A DNA stretch of 64,000 nucleotides. Origin: Centroberyx gerrardi. Its lineage: Eukaryota; Chordata; Actinopteri; Beryciformes; Berycidae. The translations under genes and the position numbers were made by a program. The notes beneath the pieces are model-generated. The model was not told the origin of the DNA. It did no database searches and saw nothing but the letters and a program-made list of their open reading frames with translations. The stretch's first letter is position 1, and each line of letters starts with the position of its first letter. Where the stretch lies: positions 25,065,102-25,129,101 of the forward strand of contig NC_136002.1 in assembly GCF_048128805.1 (NCBI RefSeq), in the 5' to 3' direction. Positions 1-35,600 of the stretch are shown piece after piece.

Positions 1-480
1 AGTACATTTACTCAAGTACTGTACTTAGGTAAAATTTTGAGGTACTGCTACTTTACTTGAGTATTTCCATTTTGTGTGACTTCATACTTTTACTCCCGTA
101 CATTTCAGAGGGAAATATTGTACTTTTTACTCCACTACATTTATCTAATAGCTGTAGTTATTAGTTACTTTGTAGAATAAGGTTTTACATACAAAACAGA
201 AAAAGCTCATAAAATATGTTGCATTGTTGGAGTTGAAACTCCACAACAGTATATGGAGCAGTTATCTAAAACATTAAGATACTTCAATAATTTAACATTC
301 TGAATGGGACCGTTCTTCAGAATGAGTACTTTTACTTTTGATACTTAAGTACATTTTACTGCTAATACTTCTATACTTTTACTTAAGTAAACTTTTGAAT
401 GGAGGACTTTTACTTTTAATTGAGTATTTTTTCATTACTGTATTGCTACTTTTACTTAAGTAAAGGATTTGAGTACTTCC
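1..480. repeat. Degenerate tandem repeat rich in TACTTTTACTTAAGTA-like units, within a fry intron
   Basis: The left 480 bases are packed with variants of TACTTTTACTTGAGTA, ACTTAAGTA and AGTACATTTTACT, in direct and near-palindromic form (for example around 1-60, 100-150, 325-385 and 440-480). This is low-complexity repetitive DNA in the intron before the first visible fry exon. Its family is not assigned. No coding signal is seen between 1 and 643. Confidence 0.6.
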
Positions 481-506
481 ACCACTGCTTAACAACTTAT
501 GGTTAA

Positions 507-24637
<24,131 letters not shown>

Positions 24638-25790
24638 TGGCAGTCTTGCGGCTTTTGACACCAGTCCCTGCACAGCAGCCTGTCAGCACCCTGTCCCACG
24701 CTCAACCTGTGGTCCTGTCTGGGGTTGCTGCTGTCATATCACCTGGGAATATCCAAACTTCACTTTCTGTACCTGCTCAGAGTAAAGACACATCAGAATG
24801 TCATGTGTTCAGATCTTCAGATGTGCAGCAATACTGTTGGGTCGAGCGAGATGAGAGACTTTGCTATAGCAAAGAAACGTAGGCTTTTATTGCACTAATA
24901 ATAGATAATGTCACAAAGCGACCACTTGCTACTGAGGTCAACAACTTTCACATTTAACAAATGACATACCAAAGCTAAGTGATTCTCCTTCAGTTATGTT
25001 GTTTTAATTTTCAAGGGAAAACGTGCAATGCTTCACGGAAGTGGAAGACTTTTACTGTATCCTGAAAGAATGTATTTGAATTTCATAGCTTTTGGCTCAC
25101 GTGAAAATTCTTAGTACAGGAAAAGGGAGGCTTCATTGCTTGGTTAAAGTAGTGTGTCTGTGTGTGTGTGCGTGTGTGTGTGCGTGCTTGAGTGTGTGAA
25201 CTTCAACCTGACGACCATCATGGATGGAATTATGGATACTGATCCGCATAATATTGTACACATTCAACTACTTTGACATGCTGCAAATCTACTGTAATGT
25301 CTCATAAACTTAGATGCCGCTGTGTGGGTTATCTGTTACTTAAAACATTTTACTGTACGTTTTTACTGTGCAGCTTTTAGCAAATAGACAAATTATTTAT
25401 ATTATTTGCAAAAGATACATGCTTTTAACTGACTAGTTTTATAGAAAACAAATGTTTTGTTCCATCTGTTAAAACTGCCAAGCATGCAAATTGTATGTAC
25501 TATAAAGTGTAATAGTAATATTTATGAACATATAATATAATAAACTATTTTAACTGAAAAATTGTACATAGTGCAATGGGGGCTTTGCTCAGACTTATAA
25601 GATTGTATTTTTATGAATTTAATTTACAATTTGAGTTGCATGTAGACTGAAAGAAATACATATTTGTAAAGCTTCCATAGGAACTGTTGTAGCCTTTCAC
25701 CTTGTAAATACTACTGCCTTTGCAATGTACTGTACTTTGGTGTTCTGTACACTTCTGTAACAATAAAGAATAAAAACTACATTTGTTAAA
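24638..25790 (+). other. fry: fry 3' untranslated region and poly(A) signals
   Basis: The region after the TGA at 24635-24637 has no conserved coding frame. Two overlapping-range poly(A) signals, AATAAA at 25762-25767 and 25769-25774, close it. A GT-rich stretch lies at about 25147-25200. The end of the transcript falls only about 0.3 kb before the proposed brca2 promoter. Confidence 0.7.
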
Positions 25791-25854
25791 TGGTTTCATT
25801 GTGTGATCTGTGCAACGAAAATAGTTGTTTATAAAAAAAATATATATAATAATA

Positions 25855-25855
25855 A

Positions 25856-25899
<44 letters not shown>
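25855..25899. repeat. (TAG)n microsatellite between fry and brca2
   Basis: About fifteen TAG units preceded by an (ATA)n stretch. It lies just downstream of the fry poly(A) signals and about 100 bases upstream of the proposed brca2 promoter. Confidence 0.9.
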
Positions 25900-25989
25900 A
25901 TGATGAATAATAATCTTGTAATGACAATTACGTGAAGCTATCTAGTCAAAGACATCCTGATAGGGATACCAAGCTTCACGTTTCAAGTT

Positions 25990-26160
25990 CTGTGAGCGAG
26001 ACTTTTATTTTGAAGTCGAGCTCCGGTGGATGGGGTGCGCGCGAGGTTTGTTTTTGTGGGCAGGGCTACTAGCTGAGTAGGTTCAAGTAACGTTATACGT
26101 AGAAACTCTAATATCATCTTTTCATACTTTATCTTTAAGATTTTGTCAGGAATTTAATCG
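25990..26160 (+). promoter_or_regulatory. brca2: Proposed brca2 promoter region
   Basis: The stretch has locally raised CpG content (GTGCGCGCGAG at about 26035) and lies directly before a non-coding exon. It holds TTTTATTTTGAAG at 26003-26015 followed by CTCCGGT at 26021-26027, a pairing repeated near the candidate trmt9b promoter. TTTGAA within it (26009-26014) matches the short CHR cell-cycle element, which would suit a gene peaking in S/G2, but a six-base match is weak evidence. No TATA box is obvious. The transcription start is not determined. Confidence 0.5.
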
Positions 26161-26195
26161 CGGCATGAAAGACAACATATCCCTACGCCACCATG
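26100..26195 (+). other. brca2: brca2 exon 1 (5' leader), 5' end approximate
   Basis: A strong donor, ATG|GTATGT at 26195/26196, pairs with the acceptor CTCTGCAG ending at 26592 to give a leader intron like that of mammalian BRCA2, where exon 1 is non-coding and exon 2 carries the start. The exon contains two ATGs, at 26165 and 26193. The second is in the context GCCACCATGG after splicing. The 5' boundary is a guess. Confidence 0.55.
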
Positions 26196-26636
26196 GTATG
26201 TCAAAGTTACTATAAAGCCAAAACTGTCTTTTTCCGGCTTGTTCTCTTGGTAAATAGCTCATGTAACGTTACCCGGTTGTGAGTTCCAGTGAGTTAGTAT
26301 ATCTAGCTAACGTTAAATTGCTGTGTTTTCTAATTATTGGGAACCAGCTAGTGACGTGTTAATCGCCTGCAGCGACAACAATAGTGAGGCTGACGTTACT
26401 TCCTCGACTGTCTCTAACCGGTTAATATCTGCAACTTAAGTTCGCTAACATTAGCTAACGTAGTTGATTAGCAGCTGTAACCTGTGGTCGGAAGCAGAGA
26501 GCCTAACTGCCCTCTATGAGAAACCAACAGCAGCAACGCTAGATCAATATCTGCTTTCAAATTGTATTTTGTTGAAAACTTTATCTCTGCAGGTCTGTCA
26601 CCTAGCCAACTTTAGAGATTACTTAACTCACGTGGA

Positions 26637-29600
26637 ATGGATTCACCCTCAAAAAGCATGTACGACACATTCAAAGATGAAATATGGGAAGGTAAGATGG
26701 ATAACTTCCTTATTGGTTCGTTGATGTCACTTAACTATATCTACCTGCATAATCACCAAACCACACTTACACCACCTAACACAAAGGTTGACAAGGTAAC
26801 TTAGCTTGAAGTTAGTGTACTTAATGCTGATATTCAAACATGTCCCATTTCTTTATTTTTCAATGTAGAGCTGGGACCGCTGGACCCCAACTGGTTTGAT
26901 GCACTGACAGTTAAAGCTGATGAGGGAAATGTCTCTGAGCAAGATAACTTCAGCACCGTTAACCAAGATGGGAGTTTCAAAACGCCATTTGATAAAAGTT
27001 CAGTGGAGAGCCAGCTGTTTTCAACCCCCAAGGTTTTTAGACACAGTAGAGTTGTGTCACCCGAAACTGAGGATGAGCAGTTCTTCTCTGCTGAACAAGG
27101 TAACATTTGATAAAGGGTTAACTGTTGGTGAAACGAATAATGTCAGACTAAAATTTTTGGCATGTTTCATTAACTTGTGGTAAATGGGAGCATGGCAGAC
27201 TGGATAGGACTTTTGAATTGGACCCACTTGCCAAATGAAATAGCCTTGGTATATGCATTGAAGCGCCTTCTTAATATCTGAGAATATTATTTTCTGTGGT
27301 GCTTCTCAGAAAAAGAAACACTGCCATGGACAGTTGCGAGTCCATGCTTGTTTGAGACATCAAAAGAGGGGTGAGTGCAACAAGTGTATGAGACTTTGCT
27401 GTCATTGCTGTTTGTGAGAAAATGCATTTAATATTTTTTTATTGCAAATGAATTTTGCATAGTTTGGATTTTAACAGCACAGTAGGCACTGTGCTAATTC
27501 AAGTGATATTTCACTTTGCTGTAAGATTTCATGAATAGAGAGCTATGGTGAATAGGTGTGGAAAGGACCCGTACATTCAAGTGTTGCAAAACATGGAATA
27601 ACTACTTTTTCTTGGGAGGATGTATGTCACCATTATTTATGTGTGTTAGAAGTATGATTTTTAGACATTGTTCTCAATGGAAGTGAATTAAGCTTTGAAA
27701 AAACCTGAGATAACAGTTGAATATTGTTCTTCTACCTCATTAATTCAGTGTTCACTGAACCCATTTCATGGTAATTATACCAAGTATTAGGTCCTACTTG
27801 TGTTGTTTCACTGCTGTAGGCAGTTACTGATGCCCTCTGGGCTTTGACACTGTCCTTTTCTTTTCAGAATGTCAGACGCCAAATCATACGGAAATATGCA
27901 GCCTGAAAACGGTTTTGGTAAGCTAGAAATTCGTATTCATATTTCTTCTGTCAATATTGAATTTCATGTTCATGGGTTGATCTGTTTGCTTTTGTCATCT
28001 GTACAGAGCTGCTTGATACCCCCCAAAAATCTGCAGTAAGTGTATTTTTTTTCTGAAGATGCAATTTTTATTTCAGCATTTGCCATGATTCCAGTACTTA
28101 AATGTGAAATGTGGAATATGGAATGACAATAAAGTTTACCCTCTAATGTTACTCTTTATTTTTCTGAATGATAAAGGTTGACTTTGCCCGGCATATATCT
28201 GAAAGTCTTGGTGCACAGATTCATCCTGACATATCATGGACCAGTTCACTGAATACCCCACCCGCTGTGCACTCCACCCTGATTTTGTGTAAGCACATAC
28301 CTATTACCTTGTCATTTGATTGGACATTATTGGTTGTTTTAGTAATCTATAGGAGTATTCTGTTAAATGATTGGTGTGCTTTCTCACTGTTGTAGCTAAA
28401 AATGAGGACAGTCCCCTCCCAGAGAGCCTTTCTGCAGACAAAAATGTTATTGTAAGTACTCTGTCCAGTCCATACACGGTATATTTATTTCTACACTTTC
28501 TAGAATGATACTGAATGTAGGGTAGATAAGATTCTCAGGCCCTGCTGTACAGTACATGCATCTCAATGTTGAATCAAGCCAGTGACACCCAAGTTTATTT
28601 TTGACATTTGAAATGTGCAAGTTAAAAAAAAAAGCTTCTGCCTATGCTCTAATACTTTAAAATGTGACCATGAAAAGGTCAGACTCATTAGATGACACCA
28701 TGCGTGCTGCACATTCATGTGATCCAAAATGTTAATTTCATGAGACAGCAAGAAGCAATGTTGCACTGAAAAGTTCATTTTTCTATATGTACCCTTACAG
28801 CCTACTGTCAGCTTGGACTTAGCTGCAAGTACACAGTTGAAACTTGCACTTAATAATTACAGTAGCAGTTTAAATTTGGACTAATAGTTACACTAGAGTG
28901 CCACTTTGAATTGCACCTGTAACTCACTATTTTTCTTTCTTACTTTTTTTTAGTTTGTGCGGAAGCTTTTCCCCTCTCTTTCAAATGTTACAGCAGTGTC
29001 ACCTCAAAAGAATGGGCCCACAGTTGATCAAGGTAGAGTGTGTTATTCCTTTACATTTTGATAATGTTTAAGATGGTACAATAGGTCTAAATATGACTGA
29101 AATAATTGTATATTGCAACAGTTTGACGGAGTTAGATTGCATAATGTGAAATAATATTGATTGTTGCTCTGAAATCAACAGCTGTCTATTCCCCTGAGGC
29201 TGGTCAGGATAGAAACTCTCACGACTCTCCAGAGTGTTCACTGAACCAGAGTGTCAGCGAGTGGAGACAGACGGTACCGGATGCCATTGAGGATGGAGAA
29301 ATTCGCAGCACAGTGGCAAGTGTTCTTGATGGAGCTGAAAATGTTCTCTCCATATTCTTCACCAACAGTAGTTCAGCATTGCGAAGAGTGAAAACTGACA
29401 GAATCAAAAGGAAGCAAAGCATCTCAACAAAAGAACATGGCTGCAGCTCTACAAATATCTTCACAACAAACGATGTGGCGTCCAGTGAAAGAACAGGTGA
29501 ACAGAGAACAGATGATCAGGAACTTGGCAGAGTTCCTTCATCCCCACGCTCGAGAGGCCAGGTCAGAACTGGAGATAACGGGATCACGCAGTGGTCTCCA

Positions 29601-32600
29601 TTGAGTTTATCTGAAATTTCACGCTGTGCCATGGATACGTCTTGCAACGTTAATGATGCTGCTAAGCAGTTGGAATCCAACGTTGCAACAGAACACCTGG
29701 GAAGTGACACTGATCCAGGCCAACTAGTTAGGCCATCATTCAAAAACACAGACCCAGTGTTTACTAGGAATAAAAGAAGATTTGTTTACACTGTTCAGAA
29801 GTCCAAACCCCAAGTACAAGGAAAAGACATGCCAACTCAGAAGACAGAATCATCAACAGGGAATCCAGTCTTTGGTAACATGTTCTGATATTCTTCTCTA
29901 AATTAACACATTATCCTCATAATCTGATTTTCTCATGCTTGTAAACATATTCATTTGGAAATGCTATAATGCAATCATTTAATTCCTGTGTGAACATGGA
30001 AATAAATCCTTTTACTTATTATGCTTTATTTCAGGACAAGAGCTGAATGTGAAGCAGATGGGAAATGTGCCAGATGAACCACAGTGTAATAATATCGGCA
30101 GGAAAACCTGTGATGGGAGAAATGAGATGCAAAAACAGGGAAACGTGGTTGAAGAAAATCTGGCTCCCTCTGTACCAGCAAAAGGCCAGGATCTTGACGT
30201 ATCACAGCTTTGCAGAGCTTTTGCACAAGACTTCACTCCGATGCCAGACCCTGGTAAACTGAGCAAAGTGGAAGAGGATACACCTCGAAATGGCTTCTCC
30301 CCATCAGCTTGTCTGTCAGCCTTGAAACAAAGAAATAAGCAAAAATCAAGTCAAAGGGGAACAAGCCTTCACCATGACTGTAATGGCATCAATCACAAAA
30401 GACATGTACCTAGCACTTACCTAAAGAACTCTAAAATTGAGGGCACAATGAGTGACAGCGGGTTTCAGTCCACCATGGCAGATGTCACTCAAATGACTAC
30501 ATCAACGTCGGTTCTTCCCAGCTCAGAGAAAGATGCTCAAAGTCAACCATGGTCTGATTTTAAAACCGGGATCACCAGGACTACTCCTTTTCAAGCTTTA
30601 ACTAAAGAGAAGGGAAACACACATTTGGGTGATGTTATGGAGGAAGCTGTAACTGATGCCAAGTTGTCCATCAGTCTTGTCAAGCAGATCCCTGACACAC
30701 AGAGCAACTTGTACACAGAGAGCACATCGACACGATTACCTAGCAGTGCAAAAGGAGCTGTCAATGAGAGAAACTGTATTCAACAGAACAGTCAAGTTCA
30801 TGCCAACATGCCACAGCAAAAAACTGTTTCTATTCCCCCTATCCATGGATCGGGATTCAAAACGGCTTCAAATAGGGGTATAAAGATTTCCTCAGTCAAC
30901 TTGGAGAGAGCCAAGCGTCTGTTTCAAGAGATTGAGGGTGAAAGCCCTGTAGGCGATCAACCCACCAAATGTAGCCGTAACCCTGAAGATGAAATTGACA
31001 TGACTGCAGTGGAAAACAGCATCTCTAGTGCAAGCCATCCACCTCCTTCAAGGGTAAAGTGTGGAGATATCCAGTGCCCTTTGACAGCTTCACAAAAAGC
31101 TGATGTCACAGACATATGCAGTCTTTTGGAAGATGCAGATAGCCAGTTTGAATTTACACAGTTCAAAACCGCAAAGCTAAACCAACATTCTCAAGATGAT
31201 GCCCCTCCTCCCCAAAGAGCTGACAAAGAACTAGACCCTGATTTTCTCAAAGGTATAGATTTTGATGACAGCTTTAGTTCAGATGCTGAAAAGCATTTGG
31301 CAAAGACGATAACACCTGACAAAGTGAGCTCAATTTCTAATGGCAAAACAAGTTGTAAGGCAACTATCATGAAAAGTGTATCCACTGGTATGTCATTCTG
31401 TAGTGCAGCAAAAACAGAAAATACCTCATCTGGAGAGGCATTTCCCATTTCCAAGCATACCTCTGAAGGCCTAGCCAGTATTGTTCCGACTAAACTGGAC
31501 AAAGCTGGACACAGTGAAACAAACAAGCCTGAGAACAAAAATCACTTGATGTTTGGTGTGGGCTTTCAAACTGCTGGAGGAAATGTTTTGAAAGTTTCTA
31601 ACAAGTGTCTGAACAAAGCTAGAGCTTTGTTTGCAGATTTAGAGGAGAATCCTGTGACCATCTCAGATACTGATGACAATGATATCGTGACCACAAACAA
31701 CAAACAAGCTCAGAATTCATCTGACCAGCAAAGTGGTGAAATTGATGTGAAAATCAAGCACCAACACACTGTGGACAGTAGTGCCACTCGCAATAATGAC
31801 TTTTTTCATAGTAAAGAAGGTGACTCTAAGTTCACAGTTAACCATAATCTTAACACTAGGGAGAAGACTGAAGTTTGTTTTTCAAATGTGACAGACAGAA
31901 GGATCTCAGGCATTCGAAATGATGAACACACTACAGAAAGTTATGAGCTTGAAAACAGCAAAATGGACACAACTACATGTCAAAGAGGGTTCCAGATGGC
32001 CAGTGGGAAAGGGATCACTGTCTCGACAAAAGCTATTCAAGAGGCAAATGCTTTCTTCAAAGACTGTGATGTTATGGACAGTGATGATGGCATGTCAAAA
32101 CACAAGAAGTCTATATTACCTGTGATTGGAAGTGTCAGGGATAAGAAAAACAGTTCTAACTTGAACACTTTTGAAGAATCTGTCAAAGGTTGCACTGGAT
32201 TTGAAAATGTTGGACCAGCTGCCGACCATGCAAAGATACTACGTCATGATGATGAGCAGATACATAATGGTGGTTTTAAGAATACATTGGCTTTGACTAA
32301 TGCAGCTTCTTTCCATGGAAACCCATCTTTGATGGCAAAGCCACTCTCTTCCCCCTTGTGCACAACATTGAACAGTGGTGGTTCCTCTGTCATCTGTAAA
32401 TTGAGCAATGGCAGTGGTTTCTGTACAGCCAGTGGAAAGAAAGTAGCTGTGTCTGATGATGCAATGACAAAAGCAAAGTCTCTTTTGAATGAATGTGATG
32501 AATTTGAGGACATAAACAAACAACACAGACAAAAAGCAGACACTTCAAGAACAGGTAATCTAACCAGTCCAATTCAGGCTTCACCACCACCACTACAAAA

Positions 32601-35600
32601 AGGTGGATTTCAGACAGCCAGTGGCAAAGGAGTAGCAATTTCAACTACGGCTCTTAAGAAAGCAAAAGCCATGTTGAGTGAATATGATGGGGTTGAGGAT
32701 GAAAAGGAAAAAAGGCCAATACATCCCAAAATTCCAATTCATAATCCACCACCAAGGAATAGTGGATTTTTTGCAGCCAGTGGAAAGCCAGTAGCATTTT
32801 CATCGGAGGCCCTACAGAAGGCAAAAGCTCTTTTCAATGACATCAGTCTCAACACAGAGATCCCAACTGTTTCAGACACAAAGAAGACTGATGCAAACCA
32901 TGAAGATGCTCAAAATAATACAGAGAAAATAAATTGTGCTTTCACAACTGCAAGGGGAAGAAAAGTCCACATCTCAGAGAAAAATATTCTAAAAGCAAAG
33001 AACCTTTTGAATGAATTTGCTGATGGTGAGAGTCCAGATTCTACAATTACTCCAAGGTCTTACTCGACAAGCTCATTTGACACCCATAGGTCTGATCTGT
33101 CAAATGTGAATGTTTTGGAAACCAACTCAGATCTCACCACAGCCAGTAAGAAAGAGACTGACTGTGTAAAAGAAACTTTTAGAAAGCTAGGTGTACGTGG
33201 TTGCAGTTTTAGCACAGCAAGTGGCAAATGTGATTCTGTGTCAGAGAAGGCACCTCAAGAAACATTTAAGTTCAAAGAGGACGCAATTCCTCCTTCAGGG
33301 GAGGACAATCTCCATGGCAGGCCTGGAGAGAAAAGGCCAGGAATGGTGGACTGTGGAATGAATCAGACCAGCAGCAGTAAGACGCATCAGTTCACAAGGC
33401 CAGAGGGGCCATCATCAGTGCTAAACGTTCAATCACTTAACCTCAGTGGCTGCACCGACACCCAGCAGAAGTTCTTTGCACAGGAAGCCATGGACTGCAC
33501 TAAGGCTTTGTTAGATGATGAGGATCTAGCTGGCCAGAGTCTTGCCATGACTTCAGAAAAGATGCCGCTGCAAGATAATCCCGAGTCCAGCAAAGGATCT
33601 GGAGAGACACGAAAAGGAATAGGGAAAAGATCAGTAGAGGATGCAGATATGACTGGTAAGTGGCAATATTTGAACGCAGTAATTCAGTAATTCAGTAATT
33701 CAATCAAACTGAATAACTACACCAGAAATTCAAATAGTTTAATGTTATTTATTAGGACTGCATGATGATGGCTGAAATAATACTCTCAATTATTAGATAA
33801 GATATTTTGTTGTATTGTTTGTATGCACAATTTTCAACTTCATCAGACATTCTAAATGAAATTAAATCTTTCCTTATTGCAGATATGCCATATTCTGCAA
33901 TCAGCTTAAATGTTGACATATGATTAAACTCAATGAATGTGCAGCCCTAGCATTTTGCATTATTAGCATTAGCAATAGTTCTTTCTTTCTTTCTTTCTTT
34001 CTGTTTCACAATTTTCTAGGTCAACCTCCCCTGAAAAGACGATTATTGGAAGAATTCGACAGAACTGTGGGTAGTCCGAGAGGGTCAACACTCCATGCTG
34101 CAAAAAGTTGTGCAGATGGTAAATCACTAGCAGTGTAACAAATTACCTGTAGCCTGCATATGAACTCTAATAACTGAAATTACTTTTGAAATATATATTT
34201 TGCTTGATTAAGGTGTAACGAAAGACCGGAGAGTTTTCAAGTACAGCATCTCTCTTCATCCAAACATCACCAAGCCTAACAGGTAAGCCGCCTGTTAAAT
34301 GTTGACCATGTTTGTCAAGCAATTGTCACAAAAGTTATCAACCCACTGACATCTATCTTTTTATCTTACAGAGATGGAAAAACCTATATGGAAACCATAT
34401 TGCAAAAGACAGAGCCACTGCTGGCAAAACCACATCCAACCCTTGGAGAAGGTAGACCTTCACATTCCAAGATGGCAGCGTTTGTTCCTCCATTCCAGAA
34501 GAAAATGATGATGGAGACACCCAAGAGCAACGCGCCAAAAGACAACACAAGAACACCTCCTGTGTTTAACCCTCCATTCAAAAAACAAAGAATTACTGTC
34601 AAAGAGAGCTCACCTAAGCCACAGACAAAGGAGGATAAATGCCAACATACCTATGTAACGCCTACTGAAACCAACACTTATGTCCCACCCACTAAGAAAA
34701 CACAAAGCCTTACAGAAGTAACTGAAAGTAAGGGCAAAGAAGACATTCAGACATTGGCCGTAGGTGACACTGCAGATGACAAATTTCCTTTTGGCCATGG
34801 AACAGAGGATTCTGCTGCAGAGACATCGGGAGTGGAGGACAGATTATCTAGAAGCCAAGGTAACTTCTTTTTTGGATGAGGTCAATATAATACACTGTAT
34901 AACATGATATATAATGATAATGTTGTGTTTTGGTCTATTAACAGACATGGTTCAGAATCTTCAGAACTTACAGCTTGTGCGGGATATGCAGGACATGAGA
35001 CTCAGGAAAAAGAAGCGTCAGACCATTCGTCCTCTACCGGGGAGCTTGTTTCTCTCTAAAACCTCAGGGGTGGATAGGATCCCCTTAAAGGATGCAGTAA
35101 ATGGACAGTCCCCTGCCCAACACACCCCAAAACAGGCAAGGCCAGCGTTGCAACTGTGCTTTTGAGGTTTTACTGGCTATAGATAACGTTCGGAAACTGA
35201 TATTGCTACACATCACTTTTGTCATAGTACTTTTTGATTGTAGTTGGTTGAAAATGAAATATGTTTCATGTAAACGATTCTGATTTTTGTTTATGTTTTT
35301 TCTTTTTCAGCTGTATGGATATGGAGTGCATCGGCATGTGTCCGAGATCACTAGTGAGACTGCAGAATCTTTTCGCTTCAATTTCCAGCATTTCTTCAAA
35401 CGGGAAGTATTCACAGACGGAGGTGGTGTTCAGCTTGCTGATGGAGGATGGCTGATTCCCAGGAATGATGGGACTGCAGGGAAGGAAGAGTTCTATAGGT
35501 ATAAATCGGACTTTAACATTGTTGAACTGATCGTAATGTTTGAGAAACCAGGTGTATCCCAGTATCTGCAGATGCAACAGATTGTACTGAATCTCGATCG

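Noticed and set aside
25855-25899. A regularly spaced repeat array that might be CRISPR-like
   Set aside because: It is a three-base microsatellite in vertebrate DNA with no spacers. No CRISPR array exists in the window.
29157-29888. A separate 243-codon gene upstream of the BRC exon
   Set aside because: It is the brca2 exon 29182-29874 (equivalent of human exon 10) with flanking intron bases; its phases join its neighbours.
30049-33690. A free-standing 1213-codon open frame
   Set aside because: It is the large BRC-repeat exon of brca2 plus 35 bases of intron. The true exon runs 30035-33655 with clear acceptor and donor sites.
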